Shown in pieces: positions 31,464 through 43,116 of a stretch of DNA of 64,000 nt (position 1 is its first letter; the number at the start of each line of letters is the position of its first letter). The translations under genes and the position numbers were made by a program. Where the stretch lies: positions 1,116,001 through 1,180,000 of the forward strand of contig NC_050738.1 in assembly GCF_014529535.1 (NCBI RefSeq), read 5' to 3'. Below the pieces are notes generated by a model, which ran no database searches, had not been told where the DNA came from, and worked only from the letters and a program-made list of their open reading frames with translations. This DNA comes from Bradysia coprophila. Its lineage: Eukaryota > Arthropoda > Insecta > Diptera > Sciaridae.

Positions 31464-34147
31464 TCTTCTTTTTCGTTGTCGTCTACACTGCCTTGCACCT
31501 TCTTCTTCTGATTGTCATCATCTTGTTTTTGTTCTTATTATTTCTTTCTTGTATCTTCATTCTTTTTCTACTTCCTCTTCTTTTATTTTTCTTGTCCTTT
31601 TCCTTTATTTTGTCCATTAAACTTTACTGAAGTTATAGCCGCATATAACTTTTAACTGTTTCTTATTCAATCATTTCTTGTACATCTCCATAACTCCTCT
31701 TAAAACCTGATACATGTCGCAATGGAGAATGGACTTATAAAAGACGCACCGGGGTTTAGAGGGTCTACGGATTATCTGTGTAAGAAATGAAATTTTGTCC
31801 ATCGACCAACCGTTCACTCGCGGCTGGGCAAGATAAATTTTCTTTCATATGTGCCTGTGTAATACAGTTATCCCCTTCCCAATTATGAGTAGTCTACCTC
31901 TATGCTTGAAACTTTGAAAATCACCAGTTACTTGAAGTTGTACTATAATCGCTATTTTATCTGTCGTCCCTTTTTCAATCCTGTTGTAAACTTTTTTTTG
32001 TTCGCAATTTATAATTAATTCCATTTATTCAATTCTGGGCCCATAACCTGTTAGAAGTATCGATTTTATCTCGAGGAATAAAATTAGTTCTACAAAATTA
32101 CGTTTTCATTCAATGTCTTACCCAAAACTTCTATTTTTCAATGTCATATTTCCGATCTGGGCCCAACACGTGTTAGAAATTCCAATTGTATCCCGTGGAA
32201 AGAAGCAATTGCGTCTTTATATCTCAGTTAGACAGACAAGAAACAAGCCTAGAAGTGCTCACGACTTCATTGTAATTTCATTCCGATTTTCTTAGACTGA
32301 TACTAGGTGATATTCAGCAATCATTAACATTTCCCGCCACTCGTTCAACTAATCCAACGAGATGTGGGAACATTAAAAGCAATCTAATCGACGAGTAAAA
32401 CGATTAGATAAGTAACCCAAAACATTTGCACAAAAAATATCTTCCTCAATTTAACAACTTTTCGTTTTAACTTTGATAACGGAAACCTCTCGACAGAATC
32501 TCATATATTTGTGTTGTGAACGAAATAAGCTTAATAAATGCGACCATTGAACCAATCGTAAAAACAGCGACCATCTCCACGAAAGGGTAAATCCAAAAAT
32601 TATCATGTCACTCAGATGAACACCTTCTCTCTCGAAAAAGAAAAAAAATCCTTTCAAGCCCTTCAGTTTATTTCACTCCAGTGATATATTATGATTGATA
32701 TACTGAATTGTACGAACATGCCTCAACACAAATGTGGTCTCGCAAGATGTGTACGCTCGCTATATCCATAGTACATTTAGTGGATGAAGAAGGAAGCAAA
32801 GGTAGTTTATACGTAGTCGTAGAGATGTGTTATAATTTATTAAATCTAACCGCAAGAGGAAAAAGAAATTCAACACTTTCCAGCATAAAGAAAAATAAAT
32901 TGAAATGAATTCATCTTTTGACACTTTTTTTGGTGTGTGTTGTGTTATATAGACACGAAGGACGGCAACTGTATACACAAATGGAGCAAAGAATTTTATT
33001 TATTTTTTCGTCTTAGAATGATAGACATGGAACGGAATGCTCCAAAGATTTTCTTTTGTTTTCTGGTCCAAAGCGAAGTTTCAAGTGTAGTTTTGATTGT
33101 TCTTTGTAAAAGCAAATTAGTTTTCGTGTAATTTGAGATTTCTGTATTATGGTTCCTCAAGTCAAGTGAAAGTTTTGTGCATTTTGGCTATTTTCATGAA
33201 ATTTTCAGTGAATCTTGCTGGAAGTAATGTAATTTGTCTGCACCAACTTTTCCTTGTCAGCAAAAAACGAATTGAAAGAAGAAAATCTCAAACTAGCACT
33301 CAAACAAACTTATTGAAGTGCCTGCTTGGGTGGGTGGATGATAGCCATTTCAACACTAAAAACGCCACATTGATATGGCAAGAATTTGTAACTACTTGGA
33401 GTTTATGGTCTTATCAAATAACATACAGCCATGCATGTATGCATGTGGTTAAAGGTCCACCAGAATAAATAGAGCACACGGAAAGCATCCGAACGAAGTT
33501 ACAAACCAATCGAAAAACAGTGGGACGTTTGACCACTGTTTCGATCTGAGAGAAAATTAAATGCGACTTTCGACGTTTTCCATTAATATGCATTTAAAAT
33601 ACCATTTCTCATCAGGCCATGGCGACAGTGGTACTTGATGCAATGCTCTAGGAAGACTATATCAATTTTCAATTAACGAACAAGTCTAGCGAATCATTAT
33701 CGAAATGAAATTCCAATTCGATCCAATTCGAAAATGATTCAAAAACGATTCAATCGACTCAGAATAATTGTAGCCCTTAGAAGAAAAACCTAGAATCATT
33801 ACTTCGGTAGCTACCTAGTGTTAACAGTGTTCTTTTACTGTGTCTGGCAACACATTCGGCGACAATAATTCTCGAGAGTTAATTTCTTCAGAACTACGAT
33901 TAAACGATTGATTGAACTGCGAAGTTTCATGCATTGAGAAATGTTCAAATAAAAACCGCGCAATTTTAGCGGTCAGTCTTTCCTAAACAAAAGTTAATTT
34001 AGCACCAAGTTTTTTTTAGGTACAATTCATTCAAGTCATAAAGTAAGACGACGAGAGAGAATGTTTATTACACACATACAAGAGCCATATATATACGGTT
34101 TATACGTTTTTACGTTTATAGTCGGTTCGTTGAACACTGTAAACAAG
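31464..34147. other. Intergenic, no supportable gene
   Basis: A pyrimidine-rich stretch (about 31490-31610) gives a low-complexity leucine/phenylalanine frame. Frames such as 33133-33468 lack domains. TAGTCTACCTCTATG near 31889 is a stray end of the 13541/53694 repeat family. Confidence 0.5.
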
Positions 34148-34325
34148 TATAAATATAAACATTTCGATTTATACGAGAGAGCGTAAAAGACGCTTATCGA
34201 ACTCATTCATAGTGCTTCTTAAATGTATTACTCTGTCTGATTTGTTGTTCAATTAATTATTTCGACCAAGAAAAACACAGACCATCTCATACCAAAGAAG
34301 CTACCACAGTGTTACCAGCAGAATG
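34148..34325 (+). promoter_or_regulatory. Candidate promoter and first exon of the DUF2585 gene
   Basis: TATAAATA at 34148-34155 is followed about 170 bases later by a strong donor (AATG|GTAAGTAAAC, exon end 34325). An acceptor (CTTTGTATTCGAG) ends at 34982, directly before the ATG at 34983. Joining them would place the ATG of 34323-34325 in frame with that ATG, or simply give a 5' UTR intron of about 657 bases. This is inference from consensus sites only. Confidence 0.35.
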
Positions 34326-34982
34326 GTAAGTAAACAAACAAAAATATTTGAATGGATTCTGGGTTTCAGACAGTGTTGTTTTTGTCTAAATTTTAATTGG
34401 CTTTCAACTGATTCATAAAAGCTAAAACAAAAACTGTTCATTGACTAATCGTTCAAGAATGAATTTTCGATTGAATTGTGTTTGTGCTACATTGATGATG
34501 CTATATTGTTTGTTATTGTGTATGAAATGTAGAACATTAGACTCAGACTTTGTGTTATAAATTTCCATCAAAATTTGGTGCACATTTCGTATCATTCAAA
34601 GCTCAATAGTGTTTTTGTTTGAGAAGCGTATTACAGAAATTAAAAACGATGAAAACATATATTTCCAGACAGGTTTTGTTTCTTATTCACACAGCTGGTA
34701 GCTGGTCTTATAAGCAGATGGCTTACCGCTTAACAGAATTAAGTTCTATTTTTGTAAAATCCTTCTGACCAGTTTTCAATGTTAAACTCGTCGCATGAGA
34801 ATTTTATGCGAAATTTATTCTGAATGATAAATGTTTGAATTATGTCACTGGTCCAGTGTGAAGGTCTAACTTCAAATTCCACGATTATATCTGTCTTAGT
34901 TTGAAATGTTATCAAGTTTAAGTTATGTTATGCTAGTCTGATCGAACCATATTTTAATCAACGAAATTTCTTTGTATTCGAG

Positions 34983-35770
34983 ATGAAAATCTCCCTTTTC
35001 AGATTTCATGCCATTCTAATTTCCTGCATTCTATTCGGGAATGTGGGAGGACAAGGAGAGGCTGCTCAGGTATTATAAAAATTTAAAAAAATTAATCGAC
35101 AAGATCTGACAAATTAATTTTCCTTATTCAGGATTCAGTCCCTGACGACTTTCTCCAAAATCACATACCCATTTACGTTGCAATCGTAATTGGTATGTTT
35201 GTGCTGCAATCGGTCGTTCTATTTCTAATGGGTCAACCGTTTGTACCGACAACCGGTCTCGTCTGCTGGTATGGTGACGTTAATGGCCCTGGAAATTCAC
35301 AACACCTAACGGACTGGTACAGTTTCACGCATATTTTGCACGGATTCATTTTCTATTTCGTTGCTTACGGTGTACGGATTCTACTTCCCGTTTTCACTGT
35401 CAATTACGGATATTTGGTCGCTTTGAGTACGGCCGTTACTTGGGAAATAGTCGAGAATACTCCTTGCGTAATCAATAGATACAGACAGACGGCAGTGGCT
35501 GCAGGATACAATGGTGATTCGGTGATTAATTCCATATGCGATTCCATTTGTTGTACGTTGGGATATTGGATAAGTTACGTTACACCATGGTGGGTCATTT
35601 TAACGCTGGCCATCGTCGAAGAAATTCTATTGGCCATCATTATCAGGGACAATTTAATGATTAATATCATCCAAATAATCTTCTCAATCAAAAGTATTTC
35701 GGAATGGCAGGCACGAGGCAACAAGACTCAAGTTGTGAGTACGAGCGACACTGATAAGGATGTGAGATAA
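34983..35770 (+). CDS. DUF2585/UPF0314 membrane protein with an insect intron
   Basis: Exon 1 is 34983-35069 and exon 2 is 35132-35770, with a 62-base phase-0 intron (GCTCAG|GTATTA, TTATTCAG acceptor), giving 241 residues. Exon 1 codes for a signal-peptide-like start (MKISLFRFHAILISCILFGN). Exon 2 holds the whole conserved domain: TGLVCWYGDVNGPGNSQHL, then TDWYSFTHILHGFIFY, TWEIVENTP, INRYRQTAVAAGYNGDS, a hydrophobic segment and IIRDNLMINII ending in EWQ. It has about four to five membrane segments. The family is known mainly from alphaproteobacteria as an uncharacterised inner-membrane protein; its function is unknown. Presence here with an intron and an added N-terminal exon indicates an acquired and domesticated bacterial gene. 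The tail after EWQARG is polar. A transposon starts 72 bases after the stop and three GTGTGTAGTAGGA repeats lie between. Confidence 0.88.
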
Positions 35771-35773
35771 GCT

Positions 35774-35832
35774 GGATACGTGTGTAGTAGGAGAAATTTT
35801 CGTGTGTAGTAGGATACGTGTGTAGTAGGAGG
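35774..35832 (+). repeat. Short tandem repeat after the DUF2585 stop
   Basis: Three imperfect units of GTGTGTAGTAGGA (preceded by GATAC, TTTTC and GATAC) fill the gap between the stop codon and the transposon target duplication. Confidence 0.7.
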
Positions 35833-35841
35833 CAGTTGCTT

Positions 35842-37147
35842 TTAAGACTCGGAACAGGTCAAGTCAGGTCAAGAAAAAAATTACCTGCGGGTTTCAGGTC
35901 AGGTTCAGGTAATTTTTAAACTTGACCTGACCTGATATGAAAATGACCTGATATGACCTGACGTGACCTGAGTTTGATAAAGTTATTTTCGTGAATCCCA
36001 ATCTTTTTAACCTGACTAATTGACACCAGGAATGATGATTGCTGGTTGCAAAAATTGAACAAACAACCGTTGACAGCAAAGCTGTTGAACCATAGACTTC
36101 CTTCAAAAGTCATCAAAAGCGTTCTTATTCAACAAACAGAACTGAAATCATGGGCGCGCGTTAGCATAGCGCCCGTGACGCAAGTCCTATTACTAGAAAA
36201 AATTTGTCGTTCTATCTTCCCTTGCCCTGAATGTCATAGTAGAAACACTTTCTTATTTTTGAATAGAATAGAAAGGGTGATACGCTAGAATTTCAATCAT
36301 ATTTCTAGCATTCCAATTCTCTGTCATTTCGTTTACGTTGACGTATTTCCATTTCCATCTATCTCTTTACACATTTTCCACAGGTCACAATACCAAGTCT
36401 GTACATCCAAATACTGTAGACAACATGCATGTGATTGTAGTAAGTCTCATGGAAAGATACTTTTCATTATTTACCTGTGATTTTTAGAATCATTCATAGG
36501 GGCTATAGAGGATCTATGCAATTCTCAGTTTTCGTCGCGAAACAAAATCAAAAGTAATTAAGGTAAAAGCAAAATAAAATGATCGAATCTGGTTTTTGAC
36601 ATTGAATTTCAGACTCGATCATTTTATTTTGCTTTTATTTTAAAATCGATTTGTCGTTGTTAAGTCATTCCCTTAGACATCGATAAAGACATCGTTGCGT
36701 CCACCTGATCTAAAAAATCACTATTTCGCTTCCGACAAATGACCGTGCATTTTACGTGAAAACAGGGCACTCTGGTCCTCGCCAGGGTCGAAAGTTTTGT
36801 GATCATATGCAAACTTTCACTCAGTAAATCTTTTAAACATAAACACAAAAATCAAATCGAAGAGACGGAGAAGATCACCTAAACACTTCACTAACACTTA
36901 TAAGTGGTATGGCCATTGTTTCAATCCTCAGTGTTAAGACCTTCACTTTCGATATACATTTTTCAATCAGATTTCGAGATAATGTGATAAATTTATTGTT
37001 AATTAAAGAAACTAATAGTTTTCTTCAGATCAGGTCAGGTTTCAGTTTCAGTTTAAGGTCAGGTCAGGTCATTTTATTTCAGGCCAAATCAGGTTTCAGG
37101 TAATTTCAGATCAGGTTGCCAGGTTGACCTGACCTGTTTCGAGCCTT
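35842..37147. mobile_element. TIR element of 1306 bp with 8-bp target duplication
   Basis: The ends TTAAGACTCGGAACAGGTCA and the reverse complement of CAGGTCAGGTCAACC-type right end (CTGACCTGTTTCGAGCCTT) are inverted repeats. AGTTGCTT is duplicated at 35834-35841 and 37148-37155. Both ends are packed with AGGTCAGG words (subterminal repeats, about 35860-35975 and 37025-37135), typical transposase-binding architecture in hAT-like elements. A hairpin at about 36565-36637 (AAAAGCAAAATAAAATGATC paired with its complement) lies inside. No transposase frame; non-autonomous. It may supply the 3' end of the adjacent DUF2585 transcript. Confidence 0.85.
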
Positions 37148-37155
37148 AGTTGCTT

Positions 37156-37689
37156 CAACCACACCCATCCACACAAATTATGCTGCCATATCGAGCCATT
37201 TTTTATCGAAAGCCAAAACCAGTGCATAGCAGTGAATAGAAATTTTAAATAAAATCGTGATAAATGTTGGCGCCAAATTTAAAAAAAAAATTGTTTTACA
37301 TGACTGTCATACAACAATTCAAGACTTGTGGCTTGAGTTAAATACATTTTTTTTAGAAGTTTATTATTTATTTTCAAAAAAGTTAAATAAATGTTTTACC
37401 AAAATGAGTCAAAAGTGTATTAGAAGACTATAGGGATCTTCAGCAAGTTTCATTCACTGAAACTCGTCAGAGCTGTCATAACTTCTTGAATGGTTCTAAA
37501 AATTGAAAATGACCTTGGTATTAGTCGGAGAAGCCCCATTTACATCACTTGTTGTCGAGCATATCAAACATTGTTTCTTTCGTGGTAGACAGAGCTTAAA
37601 AATTACTCCAGAGACTTTCGGCAATTATGCTGCATTTACCATTGTAGTCCTATTATCAAAATAGGCTTAACAATGGTAAACGCACCATA
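37156..37689. other. Intergenic, no supportable gene
   Basis: Short frames only; nothing recognised. Confidence 0.5.
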
Positions 37690-37854
37690 ATAGAGTGTTC
37701 CAGTTCGAACAGTTTTCCAAGATGGATGCCGCGGGTACATAGCTGTCAATACTAGAAGAAAAAATGTCACGTTGTCCGTTTTGGTTTTTGACAGCTCCGT
37801 ACCCGCGGCATCCATTTTTGAAAGCTGTTCGAAATTCGAACTGGAACACTCTAT
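37690..37854. mobile_element. Foldback MITE, 165 bp
   Basis: ATAGAGTGTTCCAGTTCGAA at the left is inverted at the right (TTCGAACTGGAACACTCTAT). Inner pairing continues through GGATGCCGCGGGTAC / GTACCCGCGGCATCC and AGCTGTCAA / TTGACAGCT. No coding potential; the minus and plus frames here are shadows of the palindrome. Confidence 0.8.
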
Positions 37855-38004
37855 TGTCGATCTCATCAACACCAAATTTAAACTACTTGTGTTTCGTCCT
37901 AAGTATTCGAAACCACACATGAAGGTAGATAAGCCACCAAACTACAAGAGAGTCGATAACACCGTCCGATAGAGCGCATATGAGGAATATTTCTCGAGAA
38001 TGGG

Positions 38005-38178
38005 GACTATTTTTGGGAAAACATTTTCTCATATTTTCATAAATTTTTCTAGATTTTCAAATATTTTCCTTAATTTTCCAGAAAAAATATTTGGAAAAAT
38101 TCAGGAAAATTCTGGAAAATGTTAGAAATTATGGAAAAATGTAAGAAAATATGGTAAGTTGCTTTCCCAAAAATAGTT
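38005..38178. mobile_element. Foldback MITE, GACTATTTTTGGGAAAA family
   Basis: GACTATTTTTGGGAAAAC at the left and TTTCCCAAAAATAGTTC at the right are inverted. The interior alternates AT-rich TTTTCCAGAAAA-type palindromic words. The same end is found at 53301-53673. Confidence 0.7.
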
Positions 38179-40435
38179 CATTATTGTCATGGTACAGGCC
38201 CTTGTGTTATAAAAAAAACTTCGTTCACCAAAAATGTACTAAAAAAGTCGATTTTCAAAAAAGAAAATTTGTTCCACAACTTTCCATTCCCAATCATATG
38301 ATAATCCTTCCCATTAACTTTGAACTTAAAAAATCGTAAAATGTGTATCCTACATATCCAGCCATCTCAAAGTTTAGCGTCTCTTTGTTGATACTTTTGT
38401 TTAAATAAACAAAACTCAATTTCCTACTTCTAATAATGTTTGAGTTTGTGTTCTCTGTTATCAGAGTGGTCTTAGAAGTTGTGTTCATGACAGTTCTCTG
38501 CACACATAGCTTCACATAAAGATAAAACCATCGATTGTCGGCTATACAACATTTGATATGTAAGTTTAACCAAATAATTTTCTTTATCGATGTTTATAGT
38601 CAGTTCAGACATTAACAATAAATTATCTATAGAAACGACAACCGATACCTACGTATATTCACACACCATATAGACGGGGATAGATATAGAAACATCTGAA
38701 AATTTAACAAGAATTTATGCGAGGAACACACACACTCTATTGCTTGTACATTACTTATATTGGGAATACTATGAATCAATGACTGCCAATTATAATTTGT
38801 TGTCTGTTTGGTTTTGGCTCAAAGTTACTGGGTTAGATGCTATATAACGTTTTTGGTGGGGGTGAAAAAGTCAAACGTAGTTCGATGTTCCGTTGCTTTA
38901 CGTTGAGACGTTTATCGCTTTATATGGGGGCTGTTCGATATGTGATTTTAAGACTTCCGAAAATGATGTAGAATGTGTTTTGTTACACAATGTTTGGATG
39001 AGTATTAGCAAACACTTTATCAATGCATACGTGTGGATAAACGAAATTCTCCTAAAGATACATCGTAATCTTGTCAATTTCCATTGTTAACCGTAATTTG
39101 TAGAAATCGGCTTATGGATAACAACGTAATTGCACGTAAAACGTGACACAACGCAACAACAATGTGTTTGTTCTGCTTTTATGATACGATATGCACCATT
39201 AATCAAATCTATTTCTACTCAATTTCGGAATGATCGAAAATATTTTCCTTGGAAATTTTCGGTACTGGCCTTTATAGTAAAGGGAATGTTAAGACTAGTG
39301 AAGTAAAAGATTTTTTTCAAAAATATCAATCAAAAGGGGTAACAGATTTGTCAATTTAAAAATCTTCATAACAGGGGAACAACCGAAAAACCTCGGAAAA
39401 AACCACCGTCAAGGTCAAGTTCACAATTTTGTGATACTTTGCCTTTGCATAACACCGTGAACGATAAGAGGATATCTAGAAAATACGTGACCGAACAATA
39501 CGTTATTATCAACTACTTTAACAACTGTACGGTCGTACGCACTAAGTGTAGTAAGTGTTTTGCGTGCTTCTTTATCAAAAGCTGTGCAATTATAGTTGAG
39601 CAATTATAGTTGATTACCATTCGAAATATTTTTTTTCCTTGATTATGCATTCGCAATTCGAAATGTTATTTTTGTGAACTGTGGGATGTTATTATTCCTC
39701 ACGCATCAATGCATTTAATAATCGAACTGCATTTTTATAAAATTCAATAGAGATAATTGCCTGACAAAATAAACTGAAAAATAGTTGTCTCCGAATGATA
39801 ACTTGAGCTGGGAATGAATATCAGTGCCTTGAACGCTACAGCTCAAAAAAATATATTTAGAAATGACTTTAAAGCGACGTAGGATTTTTGATTTAGTGAA
39901 AAACAGTTGCCTTTCGAATTTGATCAAGAGGTAGTGGCTCTAGTTTGGGTTTTAAAATTGAAATAAGTTTTTAATCGGGTCATTAAATCATTATGTAAAA
40001 ATGAATTAATTATATGTTCCGTGAACCGTTTATGAACGGCTTTGTCTTCTGTTATCGAGCGACAAAATTTAGCGATGAGTTCTCGCAAGGCAGTGCATTC
40101 GTTGTTGATGAAATTTTTTCTTATATTGGAAAAAATGTTTGCCACAACTATTGAAGTAATAGATTTTGTATCAAACTCTATGTGACAATTTTAACAAAAG
40201 ACGTACCAGATCTATATAGGTTGTATCGTGATATGTGTGTTGTTTAGAAAAGGTTTACTTTGAACATTAAATAAGAAAAGAGAAGAGATTTGAATCGTGA
40301 GCGGGTTTTAACGTTGGAAAAAGAAGTGATATAAACATAGACTGACTTCTACATTTAGCCGAGGAATATTGAAATTTTACATTTATCCCATGGGCCCATG
40401 ACATTTTTAACTGAAAATCATTTTATTCATCCGGT
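38179..40435. other. Intergenic, no supportable gene
   Basis: About 2.2 kb of AT-rich sequence with short frames only; nothing recognised. Confidence 0.5.
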
Positions 40436-40588
40436 CAACGCACTTCAAGCAAATATGTTTCGAGTGACAGAGTACTATTTTGTATGAAAAATGTTTTCAA
40501 ATATTTTTACTGTGCCAAAATTTGTTTAATACACTGTCCAGTTTCAGTACTCTATTTAGATTACAACTCATGCTTGAAGAGCGTGTTA
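40436..40588 (+). mobile_element. MITE, AACGCACTTCAAGCA family, copy 2 (153 bp)
   Basis: CAACGCACTTCAAGCA and TGCTTGAAGAGCGTGTT are inverted ends. The interior (GAGTGACAGAGTACTATTTT, GTATGAAAAATG, ACTGTGCCAAAATTTGTTT, ACACTGTCCAGTTTCAGTAC) matches 47414-47580 and, inverted, 12891-13025. It sits about 290 bases upstream of the beta-glucosidase ATG and may lie in its promoter region. Confidence 0.8.
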
Positions 40589-40879
40589 ATGCAGTACATA
40601 TGTTACCAATGACGTGATATTCCCTGATGAATTTTCATCACACTCTCCCACTCATTAGAGCAGAATCGCAATCGCTAAGACTCCTAACTATGATTTACAA
40701 CCATAATTATTGGTCATTTATTGGTTGAACAAGTCTAATTATTGAAATTATCATTTTGATAAAGTGTCGAATCTGCGAGATTAACAGTCTTAATCATACG
40801 GGGAAAAATTTTATTAATTTTTATCAAAATAATTTTTTCCATCCATTCGAAGCATTGCTGACCTGGACACCTGCTGAGA

Positions 40880-43093
40880 ATGAATCTTTTTCCAATTTTA
40901 ATAGTTTTGTCTTTAAGTGTCACTGTTCCATTTACGAATGGACAGGAGAATAGTGATGAATTCTTGTATGATGTCTTTCCCTCTGACTTTAAATGGGGAT
41001 TCGCCACAGCCAGTTATCAGGTATAATGCAATGAAATTGACCGAATTTTCGAGTTTTTGTTTTTTTTAAATTTCCTCTTTTCTTAATTCAAGATTGAAGG
41101 GGCATGGAATGAAGATGGTAAGCTTGCAAATGTTTTAGTTATGGGTCTGTAATGAATTTTTGGTCTCAAATTATAGGCAAAGGTCTAAATATTTGGGATG
41201 AATACAGTCATCGCATTCCCACTCCAATTGACGACGGAAGTAATGGTGATATTGCGGTTTGAGCTTTGACTTAAAATGCGAAAGTATGAGGGATTTATCA
41301 AATATTTTACGATTGTTTTCAGTGTGATAGTTACCATAAGATTGACGAAGATGTGGCAATGTTAAAGAACATGGGAGTACGTAACTGACTTCCCGAATTG
41401 CGGTAATTGTTGTCGCTGATGTCTAACTGTTGTTATTTCCAGGCAGACGTTTATCGATTCAGTTTGTCGTGGGCTAGGATATTCCCGGAAGGAACTGGAC
41501 AGGTGAACGCTAGAGGTGTTCAATTTTACAATACGTTCATTGATCGTCTAATCGAAAATGGAATTGAGCCGATGATTACGCGTAAGCTCACAATCTATTA
41601 CCGTTATCGTGTTCGAAGTGCGATTTTATGTAATGTCATCGTTTAGTGTATCATTGGGACCTGCCGTTAACATTGCAGTATGATTCAGCTGAAGGATGGC
41701 CTGACGATCGAATTATCCCCGCCTTTGTTGAATTCGCTGATTTCTGTTTCAACGAATTCGGTGATCGAGTCACAAAATGGATTACATTTAACGAACCATG
41801 GGTCGTATGCCATCAGGGCTATGGAATTGGTGTAAGATATTAAATCACTGGATGACTACACGAAGACAATCATTTGATCAATTCTATGTTTCCAATGTCA
41901 TTTGTTTAGTCCAAAGCACCTGGAATTAGAAATGCAACCCAAAGTTACCGATGCGCCCACAATATAATCCGGTCTCATGCGAAAACCTATCGCCTCTATG
42001 AGTCCAAATATAAAAAGCAACAGAATGGCTTGGTTGGTATAACATTGGACTGCAGTTGGCAAGAGCCAAAAACCAATAGTGCACTTGATATTGCCGCTGC
42101 CGAGAGGGCATTGGTATTCAAGGTATTTTAATGAACTATGAACTCATGCAGCGATTACAACTGATCGTTTTATTCTCTCAGCATGGTTGGTATGCTGGTC
42201 CCTTAACTTGGGGAAAATATCCAGATGTAATGAGAGAATATGTGGATGCAGCTAGTGCTCGAGAAGGATTGTCCTATTCACGTCTTCCACAATTTACCGA
42301 CGAAGAAGTCGCCGAAATGATCAACACGATGGACTTCATTGGACTGAACCACTACACCACCGAGTACATTGAACATCAGGTGCGTTCCGGATTTGGATGG
42401 GAAGAAGATCAGTACACGGCAAAATCGTTTAACGACACCTGGCCAGAGACTTCCGCTACGTGGCTTCGAGTTGTACCGTGGGGATTCAGAAAGATGTTGC
42501 ATTGGATTGCAAGTACGTACGGTAATCCGGAGATATACGTTACGGAGAATGGATACGCCGATTTTGATACGTCTGGGGTGAACGATCCGGGACGAGTTGA
42601 CTACTATCGGAACTACATAAATGAGATGTTAAAGGCAATTAAGATTGATCGAGCTCGAGTAACAGTCTACACAGCTTGGAGTTTAATGGACAACTATGAG
42701 TGGTAAGTGCTTGTGATTTCTACTTACGACTGCAAGATGTCTCAGATAATTTCTGTTCACAAATTTCATCGATTCAATGCAACACACACTCAAAATGGTT
42801 TCTTTCTACGTGTGATTAACAGGGCTAGAGGATATACGTAAGTGATTCACCGGCAGCACTGACATAGGACTGAACATCGGATTAAATTTTCGTTTTATTT
42901 CAGACAAAGATTTGGAACTCACTATGTCGACTTTAAAGATCCTGAACGGCCTAGAACTCCGAAAGACTCTGCGCTACTACTGAAGCAAATTTTTGCAGAT
43001 AACGGCTTTAGGAGTGCCGGACAAACAATCGTTTTAAATTCGACTCTGTTTTCAGTCATCGTGTCACTGGTGCTTTATATGTTTTCTTTGTAA
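40880..43093 (+). CDS. GH1 beta-glucosidase (lactase-phlorizin/myrosinase type), ten exons
   Basis: Exons: 40880-41020, 41093-41117, 41177-41256, 41323-41376, 41443-41581, 41647-41831, 41910-42122, 42182-42702, 42823-42837 and 42904-43093. All have GT-AG introns, total 520 residues. It hydrolyses terminal beta-glucosides. The signal peptide is MNLFPILIVLSLSVTVPFT. GH1 landmarks follow in order: FKWGFATASYQ, IEGAWNEDGKG, YRFSLSWARIFP, LYHWDLPLTLQ, the acid/base WITFNEPW (Glu about 196), GLNHYTT, the nucleophile VTENG (Glu about 401), and SLMDNYEWARGYTQRFG. Leucine 147 (LYHWD) is restored only by splicing exon 5 to 6, and the ARGYT segment needs a 15-base microexon. The C-terminus ends in a hydrophobic tail (FSVIVSLVLYMFSL), suggesting GPI or membrane anchoring at the gut surface. 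Family length is normal. Frames read without splicing are fragments of this gene. Confidence 0.95.
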
Positions 43094-43110
43094 ATTTAAA
43101 ATCCGTGTGA

Positions 43111-43116
43111 AATAAA
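43111..43116 (+). terminator. Polyadenylation signal of the beta-glucosidase gene
   Basis: AATAAA 18 bases after the stop codon, implying a very short 3' UTR. Confidence 0.7.

Noticed and set aside
31355..31630. Leu/Phe-rich membrane protein
   Set aside because: Pyrimidine-rich low-complexity sequence overlapping a MITE; no conserved features.
29160..35770. Bacterial contamination or endosymbiont DNA
   Set aside because: The DUF2585 gene has an insect-type intron, both genes have insect-type initiator or TATA elements nearby, and MITEs of families shared with the rest of the window lie between them.
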